From Sclerodactyla briareus (Eukaryota; Echinodermata; Holothuroidea; Dendrochirotida; Sclerodactylidae), in NCBI GenBank assembly GCA_026419785.1, contig JAODTK010003555.1:248001-312000 (forward strand): a DNA stretch of 64,000 nucleotides, given 5' to 3'. Position numbers and translations under genes: made by a program. Of the stretch, positions 46,500-57,300 are shown piece by piece. The stretch's first letter is position 1, and every line of letters starts with the position of its first letter. The notes under the pieces were generated by a model. That model saw only the letters and a program-made list of their open reading frames with translations. It searched no databases and was not told where the DNA came from.

Positions 46500-47925
46500 C
46501 CTACCATTCCTGCTTCCATCCCGTAGCTACTTGACTGTCGCCGAACGGCAAATCCTTCAACGGGCAAAACATTTTTCTGGCCCATTGTGAATGTTCTTTC
46601 TTTCCAGAATTGTATTTTGGTGTGATAATGAGAACAAAAATGATAATTTTCAATAGCTTCACTAATTCCCACCAGGTAGCCAGCAGTAACCTAAGCTACT
46701 GACTTTGCCTATTATTTGTACATCTAAGCCAAACTTGGCCTAGATAAGAAAGTGGATCATCGAAGACACCTTTGTGACTAACATGATTCAATCTTTGTGA
46801 AATGTGTTTGTCAACCCATCTACATGCCTGGTTCATCATTTGATGATTTTCAAATTCTCAGATTGCTGTGTTTGCGCTGTTTGGAATCATTTTAGCATGA
46901 GTTGTTTTCCCTTTTTTGGGCTAGTTTTTTCTAGGCCACTTGTTCCCTAGCTAGGTCTAGATTTCTGCCGTCCGTACCTGTATATAGCTGTTCCAGCCTT
47001 TGCTTTTCTCGGTGTATATGTCTGCTGTGGGGTGCAAGCGTTGAGTGGTCTTATTGTCTTTGTGCAGGCCTATTGGCCGTTTCGTCTCTTTCTTTTGTTC
47101 CGCTCGTGGGCTCGCGGCAGGTAGCCTCTGGCATTCTTTTGGTAGCTTTGTCAACACTATTGATTTTTCTTATTTTCGTTAGTGAGTTAGTGTGCTTGCT
47201 GTAGTGATTTTCTATCTGCTTTCGTGTTTACTGGGTAATTTTATTTTCTCTCTTTTTATCCAGTCGTCCACTTTCATGTAATCTTGGAAAATCACTAAAA
47301 GTGCGATCGAGGTCGAACTAAAAAGTTAGTTGAATTTATACAATGTGAGCATTGTTTTTTTTTCCTCTCTCTCTCTGTTGTTTGCTTGCTCGGTGTTCTA
47401 CTTGTACACTATGGCGGGCAAGTGGGTTTTATGTGTAGCGGTGAAATGTGGGCGACAACATTCGTTCGGGGCTAAGCTTAAAAGGGGTGAGATTTCAGGA
47501 GCGCAATAGTAGACCTGTACTGGAAAGTGGGGAGTCGGGGTAGGTAAGGCAACGGAGGTGGCTGTTGTGAACAGTAGTCCACGCATATACTAGTGCCCGG
47601 GCAACTGTACTATTAGCGATAGCATCTCGCGAGCTGTCTTTCTTCTGCGCTCATGTTCAGGAACGGAAGGATCAGGAACAAATTTGTTGAGTTTCGAATT
47701 TTGGTCCAGGAACGTAGTTGGTATTACAAAGTCTTGGCTAAACAGTGAAATTTCTCTCAGCCGCAGTTTACTTCCAGGTTACTCATATGCGAATCGGGCA
47801 GTTATTCTTCGTGGCATTGGGAGTGGAGTTTTGTTGTTATGTGAGCTCTGACTTGACTTTAGATTTAGTCCGAGTAGTGATCCAGGTTCCGTGGATAATG
47901 TAGAGAGTTAGGTAAGTTTGGTGCA
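46500..47925. other. No gene seen
   Basis: T-rich anonymous DNA. Part of 47640-47920 may be the strongly decayed endonuclease region of the LINE that becomes recognisable near 47930. Confidence 0.4.
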
Positions 47926-47929
47926 AGTG

Positions 47930-48700
47930 ATCTCGATATTGTAGCGTTCGATGTGTCTTGTTCTGTCAATATTTCACAGAGCGTTGATCTCGTTCCTTGT
48001 TCTCAAAGGGCTGCTTTTTAATGACATTTCTGGGTTTCTGAGTAATGTAGATTGGTCTAATTTGTGCATGAAGTTGAGTGCTGTTGACTATGGAAGGGTT
48101 TCATTGAAAGCTAAACTAGATATGAGAGTTTACGTTCTTCGAAACAGCGTCGCAGTAAAAAACAAAAAGGCCTCTTGTGGTGACAAAAGCGATGCATTCT
48201 GGATTTAAACGTAAGAGACATATTTGGCGACATTATCGTTTCTGCCTGTTCTTTGTCTGATTAGATCGTTTCAAAGTTCAGCCAGCGGCTAGTCCAACGT
48301 TTAGTTCTGGCTACTAAGCTCGATTTCGATAGGCAGATTGCCGATAACAGGGGAGCAGGCTAAGGACAGGCATTGGTCCCTGTTAGTGTCCGATGGTTTT
48401 TTTTTTATGGTAATACAACCAGCCATAGTCAGGAAATGGCTAGCGTCTTTAAAAATAACTATTATTCGTCGGTATTCACTCAGCAGAACTTGGATAATTT
48501 CAGCCACCTTGTGGTTGGTGTTGCTGATCTGATAATACTATTAATAATGTTGCCTCTCTGATGAGATAAAGGAGAAACGCAGAAGTCAAAAGTGGTAAAC
48601 TCCTGGTCCGACGGAGTTTAACCCTTCTTATTGAAATCTTGTTGCCGACCAGTTGGTCTGTTCCATTAGCTATTTTGCCAGATGTTTGGTTGTCCGACGA
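47930..48700 (+). pseudogene. LINE ORF2 fragment (endonuclease end to start of RT)
   Basis: In order on the plus strand: NDISGFLSNVDWSNL, a KNKKASCGDKSDA step (the N-K-K-x-P-W linker after the endonuclease), NNYYSSVFTQQNLDNFSHL and VVGVADLI, then a decayed S-P-G-P-D-G segment read from CCTGGTCCGACGGAG, and LLPTSWSVPLAIL. This is the linker and N-terminal reverse transcriptase region of a CR1/L2-type LINE. The LDNF-LVVGV words are shared with the minus-strand fragment at 57300-58760, so both belong to one family. The copy stops near 48700, just before the LTR element. Confidence 0.7.
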
Positions 48701-48814
48701 TATCTAATGAATGCATGTCTAGTGAGGTTCATAATAGGGAAATGGGTGCACATATGGTGAGGGACGCGAACCTATTGTTTTTGGTGTCAGGTCTAAAGGT
48801 AATGAAGGTCACCA

Positions 48815-49117
48815 TGTAATATGATTATAATTATTGCCACTTTCGATAACCCAATAACGTATCGATTTATAGTTCGACCCAATCACACATCAGTATCGTA
48901 ATTAGATGCATCCTTATATAGGAAGCACGCTTTGTAGCGGGCCTCTTCCCACTCTGTATGCCCAGCCGTTAACACCTGCCTATGTGGGGGGTGTCCAGTA
49001 GTCCGTTATGATGTCCAGTTATGCTAGAATAAACGTTTAAGTGTACTACACCGCTATCTCTACTATGACTCCTATATCAGTCTTCTCTGATTCCCGATGT
49101 CCATAGGATATATTACA
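48815..49117 (+). repeat. 5' LTR
   Basis: TG...CA-bounded repeat. Shared blocks with the 3' LTR include TTGCCACTTTCGAT, CCCAATAACGTATCG, AGATGCATCCTTATATA (with the likely TATA box), GCACGCTTTGTAGCGGG, CCTCTTCCCACTCTGT and CAGTCTTCTC. Confidence 0.9.
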
Positions 49118-49135
49118 TGGTGGAGCGAAAGTGTA
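49118..49135 (+). other. Primer binding site
   Basis: TGGTGGAGCGAAAGTG directly abuts the 5' LTR end, the position used by a host tRNA primer in LTR retroelements. The priming tRNA was not identified. Confidence 0.55.
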
Positions 49136-49159
49136 ACATTGTCTCAGCTAACGATACGG

Positions 49160-49894
49160 TGAAGCAGTGAAGAACATTGTTTTACGACATGCAGTGAAAT
49201 TAGTACCAGGACAGGAAGAAGAGTGGCCGGGCCTGTGAGACATTGGAAAAAACAGAAAGCACAGTCGCATGCATCTTATTTGATATTAGCCAAGTTGGCA
49301 AATAATAATTTTACCATAAATGGCTTTCTTATGAGGTGTACCGTTGATACGTCAAGTCAAAGGAATGGTGGAACACTAACGCAGGGCTATATAGCTATTG
49401 CTATCTATCCGACACGCTTACAGAGCATGGACGTGCTATTCATCTCAACTACCCTGTTAGAAGGTGCTGGAAGAATGCGGATAATTTCCTGATGAACATT
49501 GGAGTCTAATATTGCTAGTGTGAGGGGTTCAACAAAGTCGCAGAAGATGTCGGGACAGGGCCTATATCAAATATCCACGAGCAAAATCAAATTACGAGGA
49601 TGCAGGCTTTTGGGTGATCTAACCCGAAAATGTGGGAAGCGCAGCAGGTGCCTGGTCTATCGATGTTTGGTAAGAATGCAACGGATGACGGAGTGGCCGT
49701 ACCTGACCGACGTTGGGACGCTCTTACGATAACCGCTGGATTGGTTGAAACTTCATTCCGTGGCACGAGCGAATTCGGCCTAGCACATCGCGCGTTCAGC
49801 AATTCGGCGCGTGTTGACAGTCTGGTAACCTACGTTCGATGCTGGCGTGTGAGCTATTCGACGCTTCGACGGTACGGGTACAGCGTGACGATAT
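49160..49894 (+). pseudogene. gag/protease region of the LTR element, not readable
   Basis: This stretch occupies the gag-protease position before the reverse transcriptase. Frames of 77-89 codons are present, but no CCHC zinc knuckle or D-T/S-G protease motif could be identified. The region is shorter than usual, so a deletion is probable. Confidence 0.35.
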
Positions 49895-50680
49895 GATGAT
49901 ATCAAAAAGGAATTGGATGAAATGAAATGGAGATCTGGGTGTAATCACACAAGTCACAGAACCCAACGGATTGGGTTCGAGCCTTGTGTATGCCCAAAAA
50001 CCAAATGGCAGATGGCGAGTTTGTTTAGATCCTAAGACCTGCATGTAGATAGTAAAACGTAGCTATCATCATACTCCAAACTGTTGATTAAAATATCCCA
50101 GAAACTGCTAACAGTACAGTGTTTTCAAAATACGATGCAAGGCATGGTATGGTCGGTTGTTCTTGAGAGAATCAAGGTTCCTTACCACAATCAACAGTCC
50201 GTTTGGTCGGTACATGGTTCAAAGATTACCATTTGGGTTGAATGTGAGTCAGATGGTTCTCAGTGGAAAAGTTGATCCAAATTCTCGAGGAGTCCTGGCA
50301 CTGTAGTATCTCAGATAATCGTTTGTGTATGGGCAGTACGTGAACAAGAGCATGATGGCATCTCCATAGGTGGATGCGCGTGGGCCCAGCAAAAAGGGTT
50401 AGTTTTCAATTTCGACAAATGCCGAAATTAAGAACCTTGTGCCAAAGTTCTTCGGGCTTGTGTCTGACTCTAAAGGTGTACACCCCGACCCGAGAAAGGA
50501 AAAAGCCATTGAGATCTTAAGGCACCAACAAAACAAGAAGAGCCTTCAAGAGTTTCTAGGAATGGCCACTACATGGCACATTATCCCCAATCTTATTCAT
50601 TATGCTCCGTTGCGAAACCTCCTAAAAAAAGGAATCGGAGTGTGTGTGGTCATCGACTCAGGACATATCATTTAATTCGA
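49895..50680 (+). pseudogene. Reverse transcriptase of the LTR element
   Basis: Frames along the plus strand contain SLVYAQKPNGRWRVCLDP, FSKYDARHG, TINSPFGRYMVQRLPFGLN and, near the end, SDSKGVHPDPRKEKAIE and KSLQEFLGMATTW. These are the standard motifs of Ty3/gypsy reverse transcriptase and its connection domain. The catalytic Y-x-D-D box is degraded: the D-D-I-V-V-Y-G segment is out of frame near 50312. At least four frame changes are present. Confidence 0.8.
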
Positions 50681-50699
50681 ATCAAAGATCTAAATTAGC

Positions 50700-51080
50700 A
50701 AGCAGATAACCTGTCTACTTTGACCCAAATAAGGACGTGGTGATCGAAGTAGATACGTTTCTCGTATGGATCGGTTGTGTTTTGATACAGATTCCAAGCC
50801 CATACTGGTTTCGCGGTCAAAAGGCCTTGACGGAAAACGAGCAGGCTATGCACACATTGAGAGTGAAAAATGTTTAGTGTAGTGTTCGCTTGTGAGAAAT
50901 GTCACACATATGTGTATGGGCAAGGAATTTGTCGTGGAAGTGAGAAGTGATCACAAACCGCTTGAAATGATTAAGTTAAAGAATCTACATGCAGCACCTC
51001 CTAGACTACAGAGATTTCTCCTCAGGATCCAAGGGTATGACATGCACAATCAAGTATAAGCCTGGGGGGAGATGTTAGGT
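50700..51080 (+). pseudogene. RNase H domain of the LTR element
   Basis: YFDPNKDVVIEVDTFLVWIG carries the first catalytic aspartate region (I-E-V-D). ALTENEQA and VEVRSDHKPLEMIKL follow, with S-D-H-K-P-L being the conserved C-terminal RNase H motif, then PPRLQRFLLRIQGYDM. Frame changes separate the pieces. Confidence 0.8.
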
Positions 51081-51329
51081 AGTAGCAGATGCCTGTTAGA
51101 TTGGACCCTGTTGCTGAAGGCCCAATCGAGAAACAACTGTTTACAGTTAATTTTGTCCAATTCTCTTCTGAAAAGATTGAACCACTAAGAAGAGAACAAA
51201 ACGTGGCTGGATTATGATTGTGCGAATTTCGAATGTGATCTTAGCTGGATGGCCAGAAAAGCGCCGACCAGGTTCCGAAAGGCGTTTCGGGGAATTTTGG
51301 GTCATTTAGAGATGAGCTCTCTATTGAGA

Positions 51330-52020
51330 ATGGCCATTATGAAACGGTGATTAGAAATAGTTATCCATGTTGCACACCGGAGGTGCGAGTTGAGATCTTG
51401 GATAAAATACACACAGGCCATCAAGGAGGTCCACAAAGGTCAATTGCGAGCAAAAGTCATTGTGTTAATTGGCCTAACATCAATAGGGAAATAGAGGATC
51501 TGGTTGGAGCTTGCCACAGTTGTCAGCAACATGCAAACTCTTTGCCACCAGAACCCCTAGAACAGACAGAAATTCCAACTAGGCCATGGCAAGTCATTGC
51601 CTCCGATTTTCTATGCCAACGGGAAAGAGTACCTCTTGATTTGCAGATTACTATCCAATTCCCAATGTTAAGGCTATAAACCTAAAGGTAACTCTACAAG
51701 TGGTACTGTTATCGACCTTTGCAAAGATGTATTTCCTGAGTATGGAATACCAGAGGAATTTGTATCGGATAATGGTCCTCACTATGCAAGCCAAAGTTTC
51801 AAAGAGTTGCTGAGCAATGGAGCTTCGATCATGTCACGTCAAGCCCCAGATATGCGCAGTCTATTGGATTTATTGCAGACCGGTTCCGATCGTAAAGAAG
51901 CAATCGTTAAGCTAAGGAAACAGCTTACAGACGTAAAATTTGGCGTTGTTGTGTCTGCGTTCGAACCCCAATTGATATAAGATACCATCTCCAGCAGAGT
52001 TGTTGCATGGCCATAAAGTT
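51330..52020 (+). pseudogene. Integrase of the LTR element
   Basis: The H-H-C-C zinc-binding module is readable in the 110-codon frame at 51347-51679: ILDKIHTGHQGG, then WPNINREIEDLVGACHSCQQ. RPWQVIASDF follows, the first core aspartate region. A second frame has EYGIPEEFVSDNGPHYASQ with the second aspartate (S-D-N-G-P) and then PRYAQSIGFI. The expected catalytic glutamate after G-F-I is not seen, so the core appears inactive as well as frameshifted. Confidence 0.8.
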
Positions 52021-52683
52021 AAAGTCTATCTTCTGTTAGGATACCGATAAGTTGGCCGGAGAGAGATGGGTATTCGATGCCTTCGGAAAGGCAGAATTCT
52101 CAGAAGTTCTATTCTGATAGAGGTGTAGAGCCCTTAACCCCTCTAGATCCAGGACAGCAGGTTACGTCCAGGATCAAGGTTCTGGCAAGGTTGTTCCCTG
52201 GTGATGTTGCCATGCAGGCCAGAGCTATCATACGAGGTTGAACCCCCGCTGAGGTGGTTTTGCGAAGAACTGCAACACCTGAAGCTGAAACGTTGTAGCA
52301 TTCCCCCTAAAGGAGGAACCTAGATGTCCTTACTGATGATTCAATGCACATGTCATCAACAGTGTTGAAGACAACTGACCGGTTAAGTGGTGACGTTTAC
52401 GTTCACTCGGTCTGGTCGTAGGGTAAGACCGAGAGAGATTTTTAGACTTGTGAAATTGTGTATTCGTTATATGCGACTGACCTCCGGTGTGTTTTGTTGA
52501 ATGAATACTGACATGAATTTTGATATGGTTGGTAGTTTTTATTTTTGGCAATAGCCAGCTATTATGATTTATATATTTGCATGTAACCACAAGCCTCGTA
52601 AGTGACTAAGATACCAATTAGGTGTTCCTTCATTATTATATCTTATAATTACTAATACTTTCTCTTGTATGACGTATAGGGGA

Positions 52684-52994
52684 TGTAATATGATTATCCA
52701 TTATTGCCACTTTCGATTACCCAATAACGTATCGTATTTTATAGTTTCGGCCAATCACACATCATAATTGTAATTAGATGCATCCTTATATAAGTGAAGC
52801 ACGCTTTGTAGCGGGGGAGGCCTCTTCCCACTCTGTCTGCCCAACCGGTCACAACCTGCCAATGGGTGTCCAGTATGTCCAGTTATGATGTCCGTTATTG
52901 CCCTAGAATAACTGTTAAGTTGTTTACACAAACCGCATCTCTAACTATCTCCTATCAGTCTTCTCGATACCCTGAATGTCCATCGATATATACA
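52684..52994 (+). repeat. 3' LTR
   Basis: Second long terminal repeat, preceded by GTATAGGGGA (polypurine tract). It differs from the 5' LTR by scattered substitutions and many short indels, including an extra GGGGAG in the leader part. Confidence 0.9.
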
Positions 52995-53002
52995 ACCAAG
53001 GG

Positions 53003-53440
53003 CAATCTTTCTATATCTTGGCAACCGAACATTTCAGAGCAAGCAATAATGGAAAGTTCTGTTCGTCGAGGTGAACTAATCAGATGACCTACTTTGACCT
53101 CATTTTCCTTGGACCTCATTTGACCTAATGTCCTCTTGGCCTTTGGGGTCATGCTTATAACGACTGACTCGTCTTGTTGGCAACAAACCAATAATCAATT
53201 GCAATTGACGTACTAAAACGCTAATATCACACGCTATCTCCAGTTTTGTCATCTGTACAATGGTGAAACAGCCTCTAAAACACTGGTAGATTTCAAATCT
53301 TCATATATCTTGCAACGAACATTTTAGAGGGGTGGGCGTAATGATAATTGGTGTTCGTCTTCGCAATATCATCTGGTGACCTAATGCCTAATGACCTCGT
53401 GACCTTCTGAGTCAGTGTTTTCGTGACAACAACGAACCTC
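53003..53440. repeat. Divergent direct repeat rich in TGACCT
   Basis: TATATCTTGGCAACCGAACA at about 53013 and TATATCTTGCAACGAACATT at about 53304 begin related segments. Each later has AATAAT/GATAAT and GTTCGTC, and then several TGACCT words. Spacing is about 290 bp. One pair, TGACCT at 53085 and 53095, is spaced by 4 bases. Confidence 0.5.
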
Positions 53441-53599
53441 TCGGCACTACAACATCTTAGATAAATAGTTGCAGCATATCTGTTCGCCCGTTGGCTACCA
53501 CTGAACCCACTTTTCTGTACACATAGTTGTTCGATCCAGAGTGGATAATGCAGTATTGCAAGTCTATTAAACAGTTTCAAATAAAACCTTTCACCGAAG

Positions 53600-55190
53600 G
53601 TGTCCCTATGGCTGTGCTACTGTGGGTTTTTTTTTTTATCACATGACCCGTCATGGTCAAACAATATACTTGTGGGCGCTCACTTTAAAAAAAAAAAGTT
53701 TTACCTGTTCCATTGAACTTTCGGTGGTATAGCCACACTATCTTCTCTTAATCACGTAGACTAGGCTGTTCATCGTTTTACCAAGCAACCTCTGGTCACT
53801 TCCTGTGGCTAAGTGGAGTGTATGTCATGTAGGGTCTTTGCCTTTCCCCTCCTCAGGCAAATCCTGTTGCCCCTGTTCGTTGTGTGATCCTAACATGCTT
53901 CATTGATAATGGTGTGTGTCGGTTGGCACCATTGCCAACATTGTGCCTGATAAGTTGACACTGTAGGTTCCTACATGGAAAGGTAAGCAAGTCTCAGTTC
54001 CTTTTTGAAAAGGTTTTGGTGTGCTTGGGTGTTCGAGGAACCCTGAAATTTCCCGGCTAATACCCTTAAACCACTACCTGAATTCCGATAGCAATTCCAG
54101 ACGAAACTGATATCTTTCCTAGTCTGGGTCAATTACATTCCCGCATTCTAATTGTTTTAAACTTCAAACGTCCCATCGGAGTTCCTCAGGCGTTGCATGT
54201 GTGGTGCTGTTTTTGAAAATCCCTCCCCCTATTTTCAGTCCTGTCCTCGGTATAAACCGCTCGCATACTCTAACTGTAATCATGAAATACTGGTGCCACA
54301 ATTCTAGAATTCTGTGGGTTTGGGAGTTTGAGGTATTACCCAGCTGTCATTCAAGGTGACCAAGAGGAGGACAGTCACGGTAAAACTTCATGTAAATTGG
54401 GCGACACTATATACCACACAAAGGTTTATGTTCCCTTTTGTTTTTAAACCCAACCTCTGCCACATTGTATGTTTCAATATTCTATTCTTCGATTCGAGTT
54501 ATTTTTTCATATTTTGGGAGACTGAAAATAAGCTACAGAGATCTGTTGCTTTGCATTATTTTTTTTTATTTTTTGCATAAATTTGGATGGGAGTCACTCA
54601 TTAGCAGAATAGCAGAAAGAGTACAACTGGTGGTATTCAGCTCTACGCAATGTATTTTGCAGACGGTATATACTAAACTATAGGGAATAATCATTCATGT
54701 CGGCTAATGGCATTAGGCATGTATTTAATGCATATAAATTACATGTTGCATAAAACACTTTGCCCCGAAATGTAATTGGGCAGGCAACAGGCTCAGGCCT
54801 GGTCGCTTGGGCGATATTGATAGCGGCGGCGGGTGCGACTAGGTGCTTTCCTGGCATGTGCTCCTGTTAGTGAGTGAGTGGGTCCTATAACCAGACAGAC
54901 CAGAGTACTACGGAATCATGCGAAGACATATCTCGTACTGACAGGTATCATCACCTATTGTGAGATAAGACATTTGCAAACCAGCATTCCTTTTCAAGGA
55001 GCAACATGTTCGCAAGGCCTTACCGTCAATGGACTGTCCCGTATGCATGGCGTCATCGACGAAAATTCGCATCCCGAAAACTATTATTGCATTGATATAT
55101 CATACAGTGGCGATAATACCGGATTGCGGCTTTGGAAGTTCCCGTCGGTGACGTCATTTTGAGAAAATTCCCAAGGAAACCTTATGAATA
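53600..55190. other. No gene seen
   Basis: Anonymous DNA with T runs at about 53626-53637 and 54559-54568. Plus frames of 74-94 codons lack recognisable features. Confidence 0.5.
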
Positions 55191-55490
55191 CTAAATCTTT
55201 ATAAGGGAAAATTTTTCCTCTATTAAAGAATATTCTAAATGTTCCATTGGACTTCGTCGTCTATTAAAGACAACTGCAGTATGATTCATATCATTGGCTA
55301 ATTTGATAGCTTGATAAAAACTGAATGAGTCAGTCCAAACCGGAAGTTCATAGGACTTTTCCTTACGGAGTAATAGTCTTTTGATGTTTGTGTATTGTGG
55401 AATCATTTGTATTTCGCAAGATCGAATGCATCCCATCATGCAACTCATGAGTATGTCATACTTTGCACAACCCTGCAAACATTCTTTGTT
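55191..55490 (-). pseudogene. Unknown coding repeat, copy B
   Basis: An open minus frame of 95 codons reads MQGCAKYDILMSCMMGCIRS, then IKRLLLRKEKSYELPVWTDSFSFYQ in two adjoining parts, and AVVFNRRRS. Homologous words occur in order on the plus strand at 1305-1500. This copy has no internal stop in the matching part. The family is not recognised. It may be an exon of a repeated gene or the coding part of an undescribed element; the flanking repeat R1 copy begins only 56 bp away. Confidence 0.5.
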
Positions 55491-55545
55491 CTCCAGTGAA
55501 ATTCAAACATAATTTCCTTCGTAAGCATTTAGGTCTATGGGAAGG

Positions 55546-55860
55546 ATTGCTGTAGTTGGGTGTATGTGTTTGATGGTTTACTTGGTGAGAGAGAGACAAC
55601 GAATTTCTGCTAATGTTGATTTTTTCAATTCCAAAATGGAAACAATCAAATACCTAAAAATCTGTCCTGTGTTGCCATGTTGACGTCAGCGGTATTGCGC
55701 AATCGGGATTCTCCCCAGTTTCTTTGCCTAATGGCCCAAATTTTGAAGGCCAATAACTCCACGTGGACACATCGTATTGAAAGGGGTTTGACCTATAGAT
55801 AACGTTTTCCTCTCCACAATTCACCTTTGTTGTATCCAAGCCTGCAGTTGTTCCTTCATT
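55546..55860 (+). repeat. Dispersed repeat R1, copy 2
   Basis: This is the partner of 9221-9535, same orientation. It shares GATTGCTGTAGT, GGGATTCTCCCC, AAGGCCAATAACTCCAC, ATCGTATTGAAA, TTTGACCTATA and AAGCCTGCAGTTGTTCCTT. It overlaps the 3' part of the long minus frame at 55856-56587 by only a few bases. Confidence 0.7.
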
Positions 55861-56587
55861 CAACGGGCCCATCGTGTTGCCCCATTTTCGTCGGGGAACA
55901 GTGTCCCCCCCCCCCCATTCGTGAAGTGGAAACATGCCGTGGACATTCGAAACCAATGTTTCTAATGGATTCAAGGAGATTGGAATTCCCTCTCCCTTCT
56001 CCGCTTCTCAAGAAATGCGGGGAGAGCGCAGATTGGAAACGCCATAGATACAGGCGATGGTGTAGGAGTAAAACGTGGTTGACATTGCGTGTGAGACCTT
56101 TTTGTCCCCCACCGGAAAATCTGGCGTCCGCAAAATTCTTCTCCTTTTTACAAGGGCCCAAGAGTTGGCGAGGCGGGATGTAACGTGCATTACTAATTGC
56201 TCCAAAGATGTAACAAATTGTGGATAGCCTTTCTGCTACTGCAGGTTGATCACACATGCATAAGAAATATTGTCTGGTAGCAAACTGCGGAAAGGGACAA
56301 CACGATTGTTTTGACGTAACGATAAATCTCGCCACTGCAACTTCGATCATTGCGGTTACAAACATCACATGATATTCCAATGTAAAATTTTCGGATCTAC
56401 GTGGAACGATCCGTTTGTTGTGACGTTCCTTCAAACACGACTTCAAACGGCTCGGAAGGAGAACGGCAGCGCAATTGCGCTTTCGGCAACATTTCGGGTT
56501 CGGGTTCGAATCAGCAGTCACCGGACATCTTTCCCTAGACGGTACTAGGTTGTTCTTGCAGTTGCAATGCGATTTCTTGGTCTTCAC
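55856..56587 (-). CDS. Unrecognised 243-codon open frame, longest in the window
   Basis: By a simple stop-codon estimate, an uninterrupted frame this long is unlikely by chance in 64 kb of this composition. The N-terminal part is Cys- and Lys-rich (SHCNCKNN, PKCCRKRNCAA), the middle has FTLEYHVMFVTAMIEVAVAR as a possible hydrophobic segment, and the C-terminal part is basic and glycine-rich near GEGRGN and RMGGGGH. No known domain is recognised and no splice borders are evident. The shadow plus frame at 55827-56183 is less long. It could be a gene of an undescribed element, or an open repeat. Confidence 0.3.
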   Translation of the reverse strand: MKTKKSHCNCKNNLVPSRERCPVTADSNPNPKCCRKRNCAAVLLPSRLKSCLKERHNKRIVPRRSENFTLEYHVMFVTAMIEVAVARFIVTSKQSCCPFPQFATRQYFLCMCDQPAVAERLSTICYIFGAISNARYIPPRQLLGPCKKEKNFADARFSGGGQKGLTRNVNHVLLLHHRLYLWRFQSALSPHFLRSGEGRGNSNLLESIRNIGFECPRHVSTSRMGGGGHCSPTKMGQHDGPVE

Positions 56588-56589
56588 TT

Positions 56590-57300
56590 CATGGTTCCAC
56601 TGTATGCGAACTTAACTTCGCCTCCTCCAGGTTTCGAGAAGTGGTCCGGTCCTGGAGTTCACTGAATCTCTTCCGGAGGGTCACGTAAAATGGCGGTCCC
56701 GGAGCAGTGGAACGATTGGTTACACCCTGCATCTAGATCACCTGCGCACTAGTCGAGAAGACAAGTCGAGTGATCGTCGGTACTCATCCCCCTTATCGAA
56801 TTACAGCATGGGTCCTTGACGAGCCTTAATTAGCTTCCCGAACCCGTATAAAATAAAATCAAACAGAAATCGTCCATTTTTCACGAGTTAAACGACGGGA
56901 GAGCTAACCTTTTCTCGAGAATAGGGACCCGTTTCCCTGCAATGAAGTAGCGTGTAACAGATGTCGGTAACCGCCTCTCTAGCTGATTGAGGTATGTAAA
57001 TCTCAGCTTGGTGCTGAACATGAAATTGATCGAGCGATCTCTCGTGGTAGCCTCAAGAAGATGAACGATCGGTTCCGAGTTGTACCCTCAGGTTACTGAA
57101 CATCCCTCCCCTCATCTCGCTCGGTCAAGTCAGAGGGCCCGGTTTTCATTGTATAAAATAGTTTTTTAGTTTAGCAAGAAATGGTCCGGAAGTGAGTAAA
57201 TCATGACGACCTGAGATCACAAACCTGATGATAAGAAAAACAGCTATGAACATATGAAAACCTGAATCACTAACCACACAATTTGCCTTAGCTCATCGAG
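56590..57300. other. No gene seen
   Basis: Anonymous DNA between the long minus frame and the LINE fragment. A GC-richer segment (56600-56780) has no recognisable exon. Confidence 0.4.

Larger units (their letters stand above)
48815..52994 (+). mobile_element. Ty3/gypsy-type LTR retrotransposon, broken
   Basis: Two LTRs of about 303 and 311 bp (48815-49117, 52684-52994) start with TGTAATATG and end with TACA. They are flanked by the 4-bp direct repeat ACCA (48811-48814 and 52995-52998), a target site duplication. A primer-binding-site-like TGGTGGAGCGAAAGTG follows the 5' LTR, and a purine stretch AGGGGA precedes the 3' LTR. Between them lie gag-region, reverse transcriptase, RNase H and integrase remnants in the order RT-RH-IN, which defines the Ty3/gypsy type. 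The 4.18-kb total is short for the group, so internal deletions are likely in addition to many frameshifts. Confidence 0.9.

Noticed and set aside
53085..53100. Nuclear-receptor DR4 element (TGACCT spaced by 4)
   Set aside because: TGACCT is frequent throughout this duplicated repeat, so the spacing is probably a by-product of the repeat.
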